Notes: a model not told the origin generated them from the sequence alone. A stretch of DNA of 64,000 bases from Geothrix sp. PMB-07 (GCF_030758935.1 NZ_CP132333.1:2294992-2358991), one strand, 5' to 3'; shown: positions 25,590 to 36,130, counted from the stretch's first letter. A program made the numbers and translations.

Positions 25590-27158
25590 TTATCGGCGTC
25601 GGCGCTGGGAAGCTGGAGGAATCTTCAACTCCTCCCGGTACTTGTTCACGGTGCGGCGGGCCACCTTGATGCCATCCCGCTCCAGCAGCCCGGCGATGGC
25701 TTCGTCGGACAAGGGCTTGGCCGGATCCTCCGCCTGCACGAAGGCCTTGATGCGGTGCTTCACCACCGTGGCCGAGACATCGGAATCCTTGGGCCGGGCC
25801 GAAAAGAAATAGTTCAGGTCGAAGAGCCCCTGCGGCGTGTGGATGGTTTTGGCTTTCACCACCCGGCTGATGGTGCTCTCGTGGAAGCCCGTGGCCTCGG
25901 CCACATCGCGCAGCACCATGGGCCGCAGCCGCTCGATGCCATGCTCGATGAACTCCTTCTGAAGTTCGACGATCTGAGCGGACACGCGCAGCACCGTCCG
26001 GTTGCGGTCCTCCACGCCGCGGATGAAATCCCGGGCGCTGCGGAAGCGCTCGCGGATGAAATCCTTGTCGGTCTTGGCCTCGCTGGAGGCCATGAAGCGA
26101 GGGTATTCCCCATTGACCTTCAGGCGGGGCAGGCCTTCATCGTTGAGATAGACCTTCCAGTTGCCATCTTCACCCTTGAGCACCACCACATCGGGTTTCA
26201 CCACCCGCTCACCCTCTGGATCGAAGGCGCGTCCCGGCGAAGGGTTGAGGTGCTTGAGCTGCTCCATGGCCTGGTTCAAATCTTCATCGGTGCAGCCCAG
26301 GGCCTTGCGCAGCCGCGCGCTGTCCCGCTGGGAGAGCAGGTCGCAGAAATCCTGGATGATGCGCACAGCGAGATCGTCAGGCTCCGCCCCTGCATGTCGC
26401 AGCTGGAGCAGGAGGCATTCCTGCACCGAGAAGCAGCCCACACCGGAAGGATCGAATTCCTGGAGGACATCCAGGGCCGCGCGCAGCGCCTCTTCGCTGA
26501 CGCCGAGATCGGCGGCCAGCAGGGCCGGAGTGGCTTCCAGCGAGGGCTGATCGGGGTCCAGGCGCAGGAAGCCCTTCGGATCCATGCGATCAATGAGGCG
26601 TTCCACCAGGGGCGCCCGGGGGTCCTCATGCTCCAGGGTTTCGTAGAGCTGGCCCAGCAGGTGGTCCTGCAGGGATTCAAAGGCGCTGAGCCGGTCCTCC
26701 CAGGAGAGGCGATCCTCCTCGGGCAGGTTGCTGGTGCGGGGCAGGTCCTGATCCCAGCTGTTTTCAGCACCCAGTTCGGTCTCCTGCACCTGGGCCACGC
26801 CCTCTTCCGTGAACCGCTCCAGGTCGCCCTCGGGGTTCATTTCCTCGGCGGCATCAAGGAGGGGACCCAGATCGACGGTATCCACCCCTTCCGGCAGTTC
26901 CACACCATCGGCCATCTGCTCGGCGGAGCCTTCAGTCACATCTGAATCGCGCCCCTCTTCGATGGCTTCCAGGGTGGGCACCTCGTCACTGTCGTCGGCC
27001 AGTTCCAGCAGCGGGTTGTCTTCCAGTTCACGCTCGATGGTTTGCGACAGTTCCTGCAGGTTCATCTGCCAGAGCTTCAGCTTCAGCTGCATGGCCGGCG
27101 TCAACGCCAAGGTCTGGCTCTGGGCCAGGCGCTGGGAAAGGAAGGGTCCGGCTGCCAT
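25590..27158 (-). CDS. rpoN: RNA polymerase sigma-54 factor
   Basis: RpoN directs polymerase to -24/-12 promoters with activator ATPases. The N-terminal activator-interacting region is Gln/Leu rich (AQSQTLALTPAMQLKLKLWQ), an acidic region follows (about residues 60-140), then the core-binding domain, the HTH, and the diagnostic RpoN box ARRTVNKYREEL near the C-terminus. The product has 522 residues. Its ATG overlaps the lptB stop (TGATG), so it belongs to the accA-recJ-lptCA-lptB-rpoN-hpf string. The lptB-rpoN-hpf order is widely conserved. Confidence 0.97.
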   Translation of the reverse strand: MAAGPFLSQRLAQSQTLALTPAMQLKLKLWQMNLQELSQTIERELEDNPLLELADDSDEVPTLEAIEEGRDSDVTEGSAEQMADGVELPEGVDTVDLGPLLDAAEEMNPEGDLERFTEEGVAQVQETELGAENSWDQDLPRTSNLPEEDRLSWEDRLSAFESLQDHLLGQLYETLEHEDPRAPLVERLIDRMDPKGFLRLDPDQPSLEATPALLAADLGVSEEALRAALDVLQEFDPSGVGCFSVQECLLLQLRHAGAEPDDLAVRIIQDFCDLLSQRDSARLRKALGCTDEDLNQAMEQLKHLNPSPGRAFDPEGERVVKPDVVVLKGEDGNWKVYLNDEGLPRLKVNGEYPRFMASSEAKTDKDFIRERFRSARDFIRGVEDRNRTVLRVSAQIVELQKEFIEHGIERLRPMVLRDVAEATGFHESTISRVVKAKTIHTPQGLFDLNYFFSARPKDSDVSATVVKHRIKAFVQAEDPAKPLSDEAIAGLLERDGIKVARRTVNKYREELKIPPASQRRRR

Positions 27159-27895
27159 CAGTCCAACCTGAACTTATCGCCGAGGTAAACCCGGCGGATA
27201 TCCGGGTCTTCCGCGATCTCGCTGGGCAGGCCGTGTTTCATGATCATCCCGTCCGCCAAGATATAGGCCCGGTCGGCGATCTGCAAGGTCTCCCGGACAT
27301 TGTGATCGGTGATGAGCACGCCGATGCCTCGCGCCTTGAGGTCGGCGATGAGGGATTGAATCTCCAGGACGGATTTGGGGTCCACACCGGCAAAAGGCTC
27401 ATCCAGCAGCATGATGCGCGGCTCGGTCACCAAGGCCCGGGCCAGTTCGCAGCGCCGGCGCTCGCCGCCGGAAAGGCTCATGCCCAGCGTGTCGCGCACC
27501 TTGCCCAGGTGGAACTCCCCCAGCAGGCGCTCGCAACGCTCGATCTGCTCGGCCTTGGGGATGGGCTGCAATTCGCCCAGGGCCATGAGGTTCTCCCAGA
27601 CCGTGAGCCCACGGAACACGCTCGATTCCTGCGCCAAGTAGCCAATACCGAGGCGGGCCCGGCGGTGCATGGGCAGGGCGGTGACATCGTGCCCCAACCA
27701 GCGGATGCTGCCCTGGTCGGGGGCTTCCACCCCCACCACCATGTAGAAGGTCGTGGTCTTGCCCGCACCGTTGGGCCCCAGCAGACCCACCACTTCGCCC
27801 ATGCCCACGGCGAGGCTGACGTCCCGCACCACGGTGCGGTCGCCATAGCGCTTCTGGAGGTTCACGGCCTCTAGGCAGGGGGTGGGCTCTGTCAT
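27158..27895 (-). CDS. lptB: LPS export ABC transporter ATP-binding protein
   Basis: LptB powers LPS extraction from the inner membrane with LptFG. Walker A is [11 protein letters not shown], the signature [15 protein letters not shown], Walker [14 protein letters not shown], and H-loop [10 protein letters not shown], a sequence characteristic of LptB rather than general ABC proteins. ATG 27895 gives 245 residues, the family's normal size; an in-frame upstream ATG (27913) cannot be ruled out. It lies between an LptC/LptA-like gene and rpoN. lptF/lptG are not in the window. Confidence 0.95.
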   Translation of the reverse strand: MTEPTPCLEAVNLQKRYGDRTVVRDVSLAVGMGEVVGLLGPNGAGKTTTFYMVVGVEAPDQGSIRWLGHDVTALPMHRRARLGIGYLAQESSVFRGLTVWENLMALGELQPIPKAEQIERCERLLGEFHLGKVRDTLGMSLSGGERRRCELARALVTEPRIMLLDEPFAGVDPKSVLEIQSLIADLKARGIGVLITDHNVRETLQIADRAYILADGMIMKHGLPSEIAEDPDIRRVYLGDKFRLD

Positions 27896-27966
27896 GGATC
27901 TATCAGAACACATGAGCGCACGCTTTGACTCAGGGGCCGCCTCCAGGACAGAGGAAGTGTGGGACA

Positions 27967-29715
27967 TCACCATCCTGACCCCGAACCTTTGCCCCGCACA
28001 TGGCCCTGCCAGCGCGCCGCCTGAAGCCCCGGCTCCAGTTCAAGCGCTTCGCCCTGCCCCTCGCCCAGGCGACCGCGCAGGGTGATGGCGCCCCGGGCCT
28101 GCACCAGCTGGACCGTGCGATCAGGCGCCAGGGTCACCACCACGGCATCCGCCGCGAGGCGCCAGCCCTGGCCCTGGCATTCCACGCCTCCGGAAAGAAT
28201 GATTTTCTGGGCCTCGCTCTGGCCCCGCTCGGCCCTCAAAAAGAGGTCGCCATCCGCCGCGGCCAGGGTGCCATTCAGCCCCTCCGGGAAGGTCACCAGA
28301 TCGCCCTTCCGCAGGATGCGCGGGCCGGAAAGCCGCTCTCGCAGCCGGTTCCAGGCCGCAGGGCGGCCCGTGAGCGTCCACAAGGCCTCCTCCCATACGA
28401 GCTTGGCGCCGCGCAGGCTGCCGCCGGTGAAGAGGTTCACCTGCACAGGGCCTTCGATGGTCCACACATGGGGATCGCCCTGGGCGGCTCCACCAGAGAA
28501 GGTGCCATCCTCGCTCCGACCCAGCACCGGCCCTTGGAGCTTCCAGCGGCGGGTGGCCCTTTCCACCAGGATGCGCGGCGAGGACAGGCTGCGCCTTCCC
28601 CAGGTGAGTAGCGCCTGGCCTTCGGCCTCGGCGAAACCCACAGGCAGGGATTCAGGCAGATCCTTGCCGGGAGCCTCCCGCAACAGCACCCGAGGGGCCC
28701 GTAACATGAGGCGCTGCCCTTCGGCCGGTTGATCCCAGATGACGTTTCCCTCCAGCCGCAGACCGGCGGGCGTCCAACGGGCACCGTCGGTGCTGAGCTG
28801 TTCCTCGCCGGTGGGCAGGGCCCGGCGGGCCTTGAACCGCTTCAGATCCACCTGCTGGAAGGTGGCGCCCGGCAGGGGCCTTGGCGCCACACCGCTTCGG
28901 GCCTCCCCGCGCCAGCCGTCCGTGCGCTCGAAGGAGAGGGGGCTGGGCCAGGTCACCGTATCGGGGGAAAGATCTGCCACCGAAGCCTGGAGGGAACCTT
29001 CGCTCACCTGGGCCTTCACCCCCTCCAGGTGGCCCGTGAGAAATCCCGGCGTGGCCCATAGCCGCTCGGCATCCATGCCGCGCAGGGTGGGCGGCGCGGG
29101 GCCATCCGCGGGGGCCTGCCAGCGCACCGGGCCCCGCTCCACCCGCAACCGCCCGTCCACCTCGCGGCGCCAACCGGCCGGCAGGTTCCAGGTGCCCCGG
29201 GAGGAGCCCTCCAGGGATTCCCAACGCAGCGGCGCCAGCCCTTCCCAGTCGCCGCCCGTCCAGCGGATGGCGGGCCCCGACGCGTCAATGCGCCCCTTCC
29301 CAAGGGGGACAGAGCTCACCGGATCGGCGACTCCCAGATCCATGGGCCCCTGAAGCGTCCAGATCCCGGCTTGACGACGAGCCGAGGGCGACAGCAAGCG
29401 CCAGCGCCCGGCAGGCTCGTCAAGGCGGCCCGTCACCTGCTCCAGGCGCAGGTCCTGCTCGGAGCCATCGATGGTCTTGTAGGAGAGCACCATGCGGTTG
29501 GGGCCCAGTTGCTCGGTGAGCGTGCCCACGCTGCCCCGGGTGCCTTCGCCGAAGAGGGGGTCACCACCGGCGGCGCGTCCTGGCATCCCGTCACTGCTCA
29601 GCGAAAGGAATGTCGCCGTGAACCCAAGGGTGCCCGCCACCAATACCCAGCCGAGCCCCTGCCAGAGGGGATGCCGGGCCGGAGGCAACTCCCGGAAGAG
29701 GGCGGAAACCTTCAT
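27967..29715 (-). CDS. LptC/LptA-like LPS export bridge protein
   Basis: The product has 582 residues. One N-terminal membrane helix (about residues 17-40, [19 protein letters not shown]) is followed by a long beta-rich periplasmic region. Strand-turn patterns resembling the LptC/OstA beta-taco run through it, most clearly near the C-terminus ([56 protein letters not shown]). The anchor is LptC-like and the C-terminal 150 residues LptA-like, so this may be an LptC-LptA fusion or a long OstA-type protein. Position directly before lptB supports this. The stop of recJ overlaps its ATG. Confidence 0.65.
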   Translation of the reverse strand: MKVSALFRELPPARHPLWQGLGWVLVAGTLGFTATFLSLSSDGMPGRAAGGDPLFGEGTRGSVGTLTEQLGPNRMVLSYKTIDGSEQDLRLEQVTGRLDEPAGRWRLLSPSARRQAGIWTLQGPMDLGVADPVSSVPLGKGRIDASGPAIRWTGGDWEGLAPLRWESLEGSSRGTWNLPAGWRREVDGRLRVERGPVRWQAPADGPAPPTLRGMDAERLWATPGFLTGHLEGVKAQVSEGSLQASVADLSPDTVTWPSPLSFERTDGWRGEARSGVAPRPLPGATFQQVDLKRFKARRALPTGEEQLSTDGARWTPAGLRLEGNVIWDQPAEGQRLMLRAPRVLLREAPGKDLPESLPVGFAEAEGQALLTWGRRSLSSPRILVERATRRWKLQGPVLGRSEDGTFSGGAAQGDPHVWTIEGPVQVNLFTGGSLRGAKLVWEEALWTLTGRPAAWNRLRERLSGPRILRKGDLVTFPEGLNGTLAAADGDLFLRAERGQSEAQKIILSGGVECQGQGWRLAADAVVVTLAPDRTVQLVQARGAITLRGRLGEGQGEALELEPGLQAARWQGHVRGKGSGSGW

Positions 29716-31379
29716 GGGACCGCCTCGCCAAGCACCGCATCCACCAGCCAGGAGCGGCCCCAGCGAGCACTCCCCTGGGGCGCGGCGGCCACGGCCAGCC
29801 TCGATCCTGGGACGGGCTGTTCGGGTCGCGACGGCCCCGCGAACCAGGTGATGGGATCGGGAAGCCCTGCCAGGCGCACCTTCCAGTGATCCGCCCCGAA
29901 GACCTTGGTGGATTCAACCACTCCCTGCAGGCAGGCCAGGGGTGGCGCGAAGCCCTGCCCAAAGGGCTCCAGTGAGACCAGCTCGGCGTCTCCTGGCAGT
30001 TCTTCCGGAGCGCCATCCACCAGCAGCGGCGGCAGGTCACGGCCTTGGGCCTGGGCCATGGCCCCGCGTTGCAGGGCCTGGCGCACGAAGGCCAACCGAG
30101 ACGCCTCGAAGCTGAGTCCCGCGGCCACACGATGGCCGCCCCCGCCCAGGATGAAGGGCTGGGCCAGGGCCAGCAGTTCGCCGAGGTCGTAGCCTTCCGG
30201 CGCCCGCAGGCTGCAGTGGGCGATGCCATCGATGACCGTGCAGACCCCGGCAGGTCGGCCGCTGGCGCGCATGCGGTGGCCCGCCACGATGCCGATGACA
30301 CCCTTGTGGGCGGTGGGATCCAGCACCAGGTCGAAGGCTTCGGCGGTGGGTTCCGGCAACCGCGCGGCCAGATCCTGCTGGATGCTGCGGCGTTCCTGAT
30401 TGAGGGCTTCCACACGGAGCATCAGCGTCTCCGCTTCTGCCTCGTCCCGGGTGAGCAGCAGGCGCACGGCATCCTCCGCGCCCCCCATGCGGCCCACGGC
30501 GTTGAGCCGGGGCGCGAGGCCGAAGGCGATGTCCTGACCCCCTGGAACGCCTTCCTTTTTCGCAGCCCGCAGCAGGGCGGCCAGACCGGGCCCGTTCTTG
30601 CTGCCCAGCGACTGCAACCCACGCCGCACCAGGAGGGCGTTCTCATCCACCAGGGGCATGACATCGGCCACGGTGCCGATGGCCACCAGCTTGAGCAGGC
30701 CATCCAGAAAGGCCGCGTCCGCCCCCACCGGATGGGGAACGGCGCCCAAGAGAGCCTGGGCCAGCTTGAACGCCACACCCACGCCAGCCAGGAAGGGATT
30801 GGAATACCCATCGAGGTGGGGATGCACCACAGCGCAGGCCGGCGGCAATCCCGCGCCCAGGGCATGGTGGTCCGTGATCACCCAATCAAGGCCCAGCTCC
30901 GCGCTGGCGGCCACCTCGATCACGCTGCGCACGCCGCAATCCACGGAGATGAGCAGGCCGGGATCGCGGCTGGCTTTCAACTCCTGGATGCACTCCAGAT
31001 GCAGGCCATAGCCATCCGAGAACCGATTGGGAATGAAGAAGGAGACCTCCGCTCCGAGTTTTTCGAGCGTGCGCACCAGCAGCGCGGTGGCGGTAACACC
31101 ATCCACGTCGTAGTCGCCGTACACCACGATGCGCTCATGGGCCTCGATGGCGCGGCGGATGCGCGCCACAGCCTGATCCACACCCGGCAGCAGGTGCGGG
31201 TCCGTGCTCCGCGCCCACGAGGCATCCAACCGCCAGGCCAGGGCCTCAGGCCGATCCACGCCGCGCAGCCAGGCCAATCGGGCCAGCCTGGGATCGAGGC
31301 CGCAGGCCTCGGCCAGAACTTTCCAGGGCGCTGTTCCCGCCGGAATGCTCCGGCGGATGCGCCACGGCATGGCTCCCAT
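29712..31379 (-). CDS. recJ: Single-stranded-DNA-specific exonuclease RecJ
   Basis: RecJ degrades single-stranded DNA 5' to 3' in recombination and mismatch repair. DHH-family motifs are complete: VVYGDYDVDGVTATALL, LLISVDCGVRS, VITDHHALG, and the DHHA1 region ILGGGGHRVAAGLSFE. The C-terminal OB-fold covers the last 120 residues. The length of 555 residues is normal. It starts just after accA and its stop overlaps the ATG of the LptC/LptA-like gene, so DNA repair and envelope genes share a transcript. Confidence 0.95.
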   Translation of the reverse strand: MGAMPWRIRRSIPAGTAPWKVLAEACGLDPRLARLAWLRGVDRPEALAWRLDASWARSTDPHLLPGVDQAVARIRRAIEAHERIVVYGDYDVDGVTATALLVRTLEKLGAEVSFFIPNRFSDGYGLHLECIQELKASRDPGLLISVDCGVRSVIEVAASAELGLDWVITDHHALGAGLPPACAVVHPHLDGYSNPFLAGVGVAFKLAQALLGAVPHPVGADAAFLDGLLKLVAIGTVADVMPLVDENALLVRRGLQSLGSKNGPGLAALLRAAKKEGVPGGQDIAFGLAPRLNAVGRMGGAEDAVRLLLTRDEAEAETLMLRVEALNQERRSIQQDLAARLPEPTAEAFDLVLDPTAHKGVIGIVAGHRMRASGRPAGVCTVIDGIAHCSLRAPEGYDLGELLALAQPFILGGGGHRVAAGLSFEASRLAFVRQALQRGAMAQAQGRDLPPLLVDGAPEELPGDAELVSLEPFGQGFAPPLACLQGVVESTKVFGADHWKVRLAGLPDPITWFAGPSRPEQPVPGSRLAVAAAPQGSARWGRSWLVDAVLGEAVP

Positions 31380-31381
31380 GC

Positions 31382-32341
31382 TCAGCTCACGCTGCCCATG
31401 CGGGCGAATTTCTGGTAGCGCTCCTCCACCAGCTGCTCGGCAGAGAGCTCAGAGAGTTCTGAGAAGGCGTCGATGATGGCCTCCTTCAGCGAGGCCGCGG
31501 CAGCGTCGAAGTCCGCATGGGCGCCGCCCAGGGGCTCTTTCACGATGCCATCGATGACCCCCAGCTCCAGCAGGTGCGGAGCCGTGAGCTTCAAGGCTGC
31601 GGCGGCTTTTGGCGCCTGGCTGGAATCTTTCCAGAGGATGGACGCGCAGCCTTCGGGCGAGATCACCGAGTAGATGGCGTTCTCCATCATGAGCACGCGG
31701 TCGGCCACGCCCAGAGCCAGGGCCCCGCCACTGCCGCCTTCGCCGATGACCACCGCCACCACGGGCACTTCCAGCTTGGCCATCTCCAGCAGGTTGCGGG
31801 CGATGGCCTCGGCCTGGCCGCGCTCTTCCGCATCCACGCCGGGATAGGCGCCGGGCGTGTCGATGAGGCAGAGGATGGGGCGCTGGAATTTCTCCGCCAG
31901 CTTCATGAGACGCAGGGCCTTGCGGTAGCCTTCGGGCTTGGGCATGCCGAAGTTGCGCAGGATCTTCTGCTTGGTGTCGCGGCCCTTCTGCTGGCCGATG
32001 ATCATGACTGGGTTGCCCTCGATCCAGCCCAAGCCGCCCACGATGGCTGCGTCGTCGCCGAAACGGCGGTCGCCGTGCAATTCCTCGAAGCGCTCGCAAA
32101 GCCGTTCCAGGTAGTCCAGGGTGTACGGCCGCTTCGGATGGCGTGCCAGCTGGGCCCGCTGCCAATCCGTGAGGTGCGAGAAGAGTTCCGCCTTCAGCTT
32201 GTCGAGCTTCTTTTCCAGCTTCTCCCGCTCCTTGTTCTGGGAGGGATCCATCTCCATGGCCCGAATCTGGGCCTCCAGCTCAAGCACCGGCTTTTCCAGC
32301 TGGGAGAGATCCATGGCCTGTTCGGGGGACGCGTCTTTCAT
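31382..32341 (-). CDS. accA: Acetyl-CoA carboxylase carboxyltransferase subunit alpha
   Basis: AccA with AccD transfers the carboxyl group from carboxybiotin to acetyl-CoA for fatty acid synthesis. Typical segments are [81 protein letters not shown] and [19 protein letters not shown] with [16 protein letters not shown] 32341, preceded by GAGG, gives 319 residues and the usual coiled N-terminus ([15 protein letters not shown]). accD is not in the window. It is divergent from the coaE-tldD gene over 117 bases. Confidence 0.96.
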   Translation of the reverse strand: MKDASPEQAMDLSQLEKPVLELEAQIRAMEMDPSQNKEREKLEKKLDKLKAELFSHLTDWQRAQLARHPKRPYTLDYLERLCERFEELHGDRRFGDDAAIVGGLGWIEGNPVMIIGQQKGRDTKQKILRNFGMPKPEGYRKALRLMKLAEKFQRPILCLIDTPGAYPGVDAEERGQAEAIARNLLEMAKLEVPVVAVVIGEGGSGGALALGVADRVLMMENAIYSVISPEGCASILWKDSSQAPKAAAALKLTAPHLLELGVIDGIVKEPLGGAHADFDAAAASLKEAIIDAFSELSELSAEQLVEERYQKFARMGSVS

Positions 32342-32458
32342 GAAGCCTCGAGCCGAGTTGTTCGACGGTCCAGTGTAGAGGGGCCGGGAAGGATTGGATA
32401 GGGCACCCTGACTTCGAGTAGGCAGGATTCCCCTCCTTCGATTCCCGCCCGCCGGTGC

Positions 32459-34573
32459 GTGGGGCACAATGCCCATCGAGGTGTGTTTCTGTTCCAGGCT
32501 CCCTTCCCCCTTCTCGGCCTCAGTGGCGGCATCGCAGCTGGCAAATCCTTTGTGGCTTCGCGTTTGGCCTCGCGGGGTTGGGTAGTCATTGATGCGGATG
32601 CCCTGGCCCGGGAAGTGGTGGTACCGGGCAGCGAGGGATTGCGGGAAGTGGCAGCGGCTTTTGGCCCCCAGGCCTTGAACGCCGACGGTTCCTTGGACCG
32701 CGTCTGGGTGGGCGCCCAGGTGTTCTCAGACGCCTCAGCGCGGACGAAGCTCAACGCAATCCTTCATCCCCGCATCGAAGCACTTCTGAACTTCCGCTTG
32801 AAGGAACTGCCGGCCAACACCCGCGGGGCCGTGTTGGACGCGGCGCTCTGGGTGGAGCGGGGTATCGCCCATCATTTCGATGCCTTCTGGACCGTGGATG
32901 CCCCGGAATCGCTCCGTCTGGAACGGCTGATGGTTCGGGATGGTATGGACCGCGAGGCGGCGCTGGCCCGGCTGCGGGCCCAGGCGTCCCCTGCGGAACG
33001 GGCCCTGCACGCAGACCTGGTGATTCCCAACGACGGCCGGGACCTTTCGACACTCCTTGAAGGAGCCGAAGCGGCCCTTCTGTCAGACTGGAAGATCCGC
33101 CGCAAGCGGATCTGGAGACCGAACATGCCTGCACCTTTCAGCGCGGACCAGCTGCGCGATGTCCTGACCAGCTTGCTCAGCCGCGGCGGCGACTACGGCG
33201 AAGTCTTCGTGGAGCGGCGCCGGGCTCATGCCCTGGGCATGGATGATGGCCGCATGGAAGATGTGCTGGCTTCGGAAACCTTCGGCGCCAGCCTGCGCCT
33301 GGTGGACGGCGACACCACCCGCTTCGCCGATCTCATCGCGCCCACCTTCGACGAACTGGTGGCTTCTGCCCACACGCTGGCGGCGCCGGGGCACGGGTCC
33401 GCCGCCACCCTTCCGGCTCTGACGGTCAAGGCCTTCCCCACGCCCAGCCCCGTGGCCCAGGATCCCGGCCAGGTGCCCCTGGCGGACAAGGTGGCCCTGG
33501 TGCGCAAAGCCGAGACCATCGCCCGCGAGCACGCGGAAACCCTGCGCCCGGGCGCCCTGAAGCAGGTGGCCGTGGGCTACGGCGACAGCACCCAGCGGGT
33601 GTGGATCGCCGCCGCAGAACTCAAGCAGGGAGCCTGGTCGGGCAGCCTCACCGAAGACCACCGCATCCAGGTGGTGCTCCGCGCCAATGTCACCGCCGGG
33701 GACGGCACCCAATTGCAAACGGGCTATCAGCCCCTGGGCGAGACCCGCGGCTTCGAGCTGTTCACTGATGAGGCCGTCACGCGCATGGTCCACGAAGCGG
33801 TGCGGCTGGCCATCCAGGCCCTGGACGCACAGCCTGCGCCCGCGGGCACCTTCCCCGTGGTGCTCAGCAGCAGCGCCGGTGGCACCATGATCCACGAAGC
33901 CTGCGGGCACGGACTGGAGGCCGATCTCGCGCTCGCGGGGATGAGTTCCTTCGCGGGCAAGCTGGGCCAGAAGGTGGCCGCCGAAGGCGTGACCATCATC
34001 GATGACGGCACCCTGCCCCATAAGCGCGGCAGTCAGGCCATCGACGACGAAGGCAACCCCGTGAGCCGCGTGGTCCTCATCGAGAACGGCATCCTCAAGG
34101 CCTACCTGCAGTCGCGGAAGACCTCGCGCAAGATGGACGTGGAACCCACGGGCAATGGACGGCGCGAGAGCTACCGCCACCTGCCCATCCCCCGCATGCG
34201 CAACACCTTCCTGGCCGCAGGGAGCGAGGCCCCCGAGGCCATCCTGCGCGACCTGGACCGCGGCCTGCTGGTGAAGCACATGGGCGGCGGGCAGGTGGAT
34301 ACCGTCACCGGCAACTTCGTGTTCCAGGTGACCGAGGGCTACTGGGTGGAGAACGGCGAGGCCAAATACCCGGTGAAGAACGCGACCCTCAGCGGCTGTG
34401 GCCCCGAAGTGCTGAAGGGCCTCACCCGCATCGGCAGCGACCTGCACCACTTCGACATCGGCACCTGCGGCAAGGACGGCCAGGGCGTACCCGTCAGCGA
34501 TGCCCTGCCCACCATCCTCTGCCCCGCCCTCGTGGTCGGCGGCACCGCCGAAGCCTTACCGAGCGTGATGTGA
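32459..34573 (+). CDS. Dephospho-CoA kinase fused in frame to TldD metalloprotease
   Basis: One 704-codon frame holds two proteins. Residues 1 to about 205 are CoaE, the last CoA-synthesis kinase: P-loop GGIAAGKS (23-30), [12 protein letters not shown] and HPRIEALL. From Met223 the sequence is TldD, which with TldE forms a zinc peptidase: [14 protein letters not shown] holds HExxxH (His479, Glu480, His483), followed by [14 protein letters not shown] and [14 protein letters not shown]. No stop lies between them. ATG 33125 (Met223) has GGAG 7 bases upstream, so TldD may also be made separately. Start GTG 32459 is tentative. A sequencing error removing a CoaE stop is a possible alternative. pmbA follows directly. 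Confidence 0.9.
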   Translation: MGHNAHRGVFLFQAPFPLLGLSGGIAAGKSFVASRLASRGWVVIDADALAREVVVPGSEGLREVAAAFGPQALNADGSLDRVWVGAQVFSDASARTKLNAILHPRIEALLNFRLKELPANTRGAVLDAALWVERGIAHHFDAFWTVDAPESLRLERLMVRDGMDREAALARLRAQASPAERALHADLVIPNDGRDLSTLLEGAEAALLSDWKIRRKRIWRPNMPAPFSADQLRDVLTSLLSRGGDYGEVFVERRRAHALGMDDGRMEDVLASETFGASLRLVDGDTTRFADLIAPTFDELVASAHTLAAPGHGSAATLPALTVKAFPTPSPVAQDPGQVPLADKVALVRKAETIAREHAETLRPGALKQVAVGYGDSTQRVWIAAAELKQGAWSGSLTEDHRIQVVLRANVTAGDGTQLQTGYQPLGETRGFELFTDEAVTRMVHEAVRLAIQALDAQPAPAGTFPVVLSSSAGGTMIHEACGHGLEADLALAGMSSFAGKLGQKVAAEGVTIIDDGTLPHKRGSQAIDDEGNPVSRVVLIENGILKAYLQSRKTSRKMDVEPTGNGRRESYRHLPIPRMRNTFLAAGSEAPEAILRDLDRGLLVKHMGGGQVDTVTGNFVFQVTEGYWVENGEAKYPVKNATLSGCGPEVLKGLTRIGSDLHHFDIGTCGKDGQGVPVSDALPTILCPALVVGGTAEALPSVM

Positions 34574-34575
34574 CC

Positions 34576-35961
34576 ATGAGTGCCTTTTCGACTTTCCTCC
34601 CCGAATCCCTCGAAGCCCGGCTCCAGGACGGCATCCAGCATGCTCGGTCCCTGGGCGCCGAAGGGGCTGAGGCCTTTGTCTCCCTCTCTCGCTCCCGCAA
34701 GGCCAAGGTGCAGAACGGCGCCCTGGAGGATCTCACCGTCAGCAAGCGCGGCGGCCTGGGCGTGCGCGTCATCCGCGCAGGCGACCAAGGCTTTCGCACG
34801 GGCCTCGCCACCACCACGGATCTCGCGGCCACGGATTTCCGAAATCTCTTTGCCCAGGCCTGGGAGCTGAGCGCCCTGGGCGACGAAGATCCCTGGCTGC
34901 GCCAGGCCGACCCCGCCGGGGCCGATGATCTGCCCAGCCGCTTCGATGCGAGTGTGGAGGCCATCACGCCTGAGCAGCGCATCGCCTGGGCCCTGGAGCT
35001 GGAAACCCAGGCCCGCCGCGCCTCCACCAGGGTGGCCGCGGTGCGGGAATCCTCCTGGAGCGATGGTACGGGCGCCAGCCTCCTGCTTACGCAGAAGGGC
35101 GTGCGCACGCCCGACGTGTGGTCCAGCTGCTCCGCGTCCATTGAACTGGCGGTGGCCGAAGGCGACGAGCGCCAGGCCTCCTGGCACTGGGGTGTGGCCC
35201 GGCGCCCGGGGCTCGACCTCGCCGCCATCGGCGCGGAGGCCGCCCTGAAGGGCGAGCGGAAGCTGAATCCGCAGCGTCTGCCGGCCGGCAGATACTCGGT
35301 GGTGTTGCATCCGGAAGTGGCCGTGGATGTGCTCGGCATCGTGGCGGGCATGCTGGATGCGGAATCCGTGCTCAAGCAGCGCAGCCTCTTCGCGGGCAAG
35401 CTGGGTCAGTCCTTGGCTTCCCCCCTGCTCACGCTGGTGGATGATGGCCGCTTGGCTGAGGCACCGGGCTGTCCGGCCCTGGGTTCCGAGCCCTGGGATG
35501 CCGAGGGCCTGCCCACCCGCCGCAACGTGCTGCTGGAAGGGGGCGTGCTGAGGACCTACCTGCACACCCTCAAGACCGCCGCGGAGATGGGCATGGCCCC
35601 CACCGCCAGCGCGGGCCGCGGCTTCGGCAGTCAGCCCAGCGCCACCACCTTCAACCTGTTCCCCCTGCCCGGCACCACCGAAACGGGGGCCCTGTACCGC
35701 CTGGCTGGCAACGGCGTGCTCATCACCGAGATCATGGGCCTGCACACGGTGGATCCCGTCAGCGGCGACCTCAGCGTGGGCGCCAGCGGCATCCGCATCC
35801 GCAACGGAGAGCTCGCCGAACCTGTGGACAAGCTCACCTTCGCGGGCAACCTGTGTGATTTCCTGACCCGCATCGTGGCCCTGGGCAACGATCTGCGCTG
35901 GTACGGCAGCAGCGCGGGCCTGAGCATTCTGCTGGAAGACATCGCCCTGGGCGGAGCCTGA
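34576..35961 (+). CDS. pmbA: TldE/PmbA-family peptidase subunit
   Basis: TldE pairs with TldD to cleave unfolded peptides and leader peptides of modified peptides; only TldD carries the zinc motif. Here the HExxxH is indeed absent (the aligned region reads VVLHPEVAVDVLGIVAGML), and PmbA features such as SKRGGLGVRVIRAGDQGF, RNVLLEGGVLRTYLHTLKTA, and the C-terminal TGSLxGDLSVGASG-like segment are present. The product is 461 residues. ATG 34576 lies 2 bases after the tldD stop; a GTG 6 bases upstream overlaps that stop. It forms a clear TldD/TldE operon. Confidence 0.92.
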   Translation: MSAFSTFLPESLEARLQDGIQHARSLGAEGAEAFVSLSRSRKAKVQNGALEDLTVSKRGGLGVRVIRAGDQGFRTGLATTTDLAATDFRNLFAQAWELSALGDEDPWLRQADPAGADDLPSRFDASVEAITPEQRIAWALELETQARRASTRVAAVRESSWSDGTGASLLLTQKGVRTPDVWSSCSASIELAVAEGDERQASWHWGVARRPGLDLAAIGAEAALKGERKLNPQRLPAGRYSVVLHPEVAVDVLGIVAGMLDAESVLKQRSLFAGKLGQSLASPLLTLVDDGRLAEAPGCPALGSEPWDAEGLPTRRNVLLEGGVLRTYLHTLKTAAEMGMAPTASAGRGFGSQPSATTFNLFPLPGTTETGALYRLAGNGVLITEIMGLHTVDPVSGDLSVGASGIRIRNGELAEPVDKLTFAGNLCDFLTRIVALGNDLRWYGSSAGLSILLEDIALGGA

Positions 35962-35984
35962 GTTCTGCATCATGATGAAAGGGC

Positions 35985-36090
35985 TGGAACACTGAGCCCA
36001 CGGAGATCCACGGAGGACACAGAGACAAGCCGGTTTGAAACCACCCTCTCTCTGTGTCCTCCGCGGGAATTCTGCGTCCTCTGTGTTCCA
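35985..36090. repeat. Intergenic long hairpin with short direct-repeat arms (copy A)
   Basis: The ends TGGAACAC (35985-35992) and GTGTTCCA (36083-36090) are perfect inverted repeats. Inside, CGGAGGACACAGAGA (36011-36025) pairs perfectly over 15 bp with its complement at 36049-36063. The loop contains a further palindrome, GGTTT-G-AAACC. The left arm is made of repeating units close to CCACGGAGA. It lies 23 bases after pmbA and 40 bases before the phosphohexomutase gene. Similar elements occur at 47044-47203 and 62605-62712. Confidence 0.8.
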
Positions 36091-36130
36091 TTTTCAGGCC
36101 AGTGAAGTAGCCATCCTCTGAGAGGTCCCC

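Noticed and set aside
35985-36090. CRISPR-like array
   Set aside because: The short repeats are 8-10 bases, contiguous, and arranged as inverted arms rather than 25-40-base repeats with spacers; no cas genes are present.
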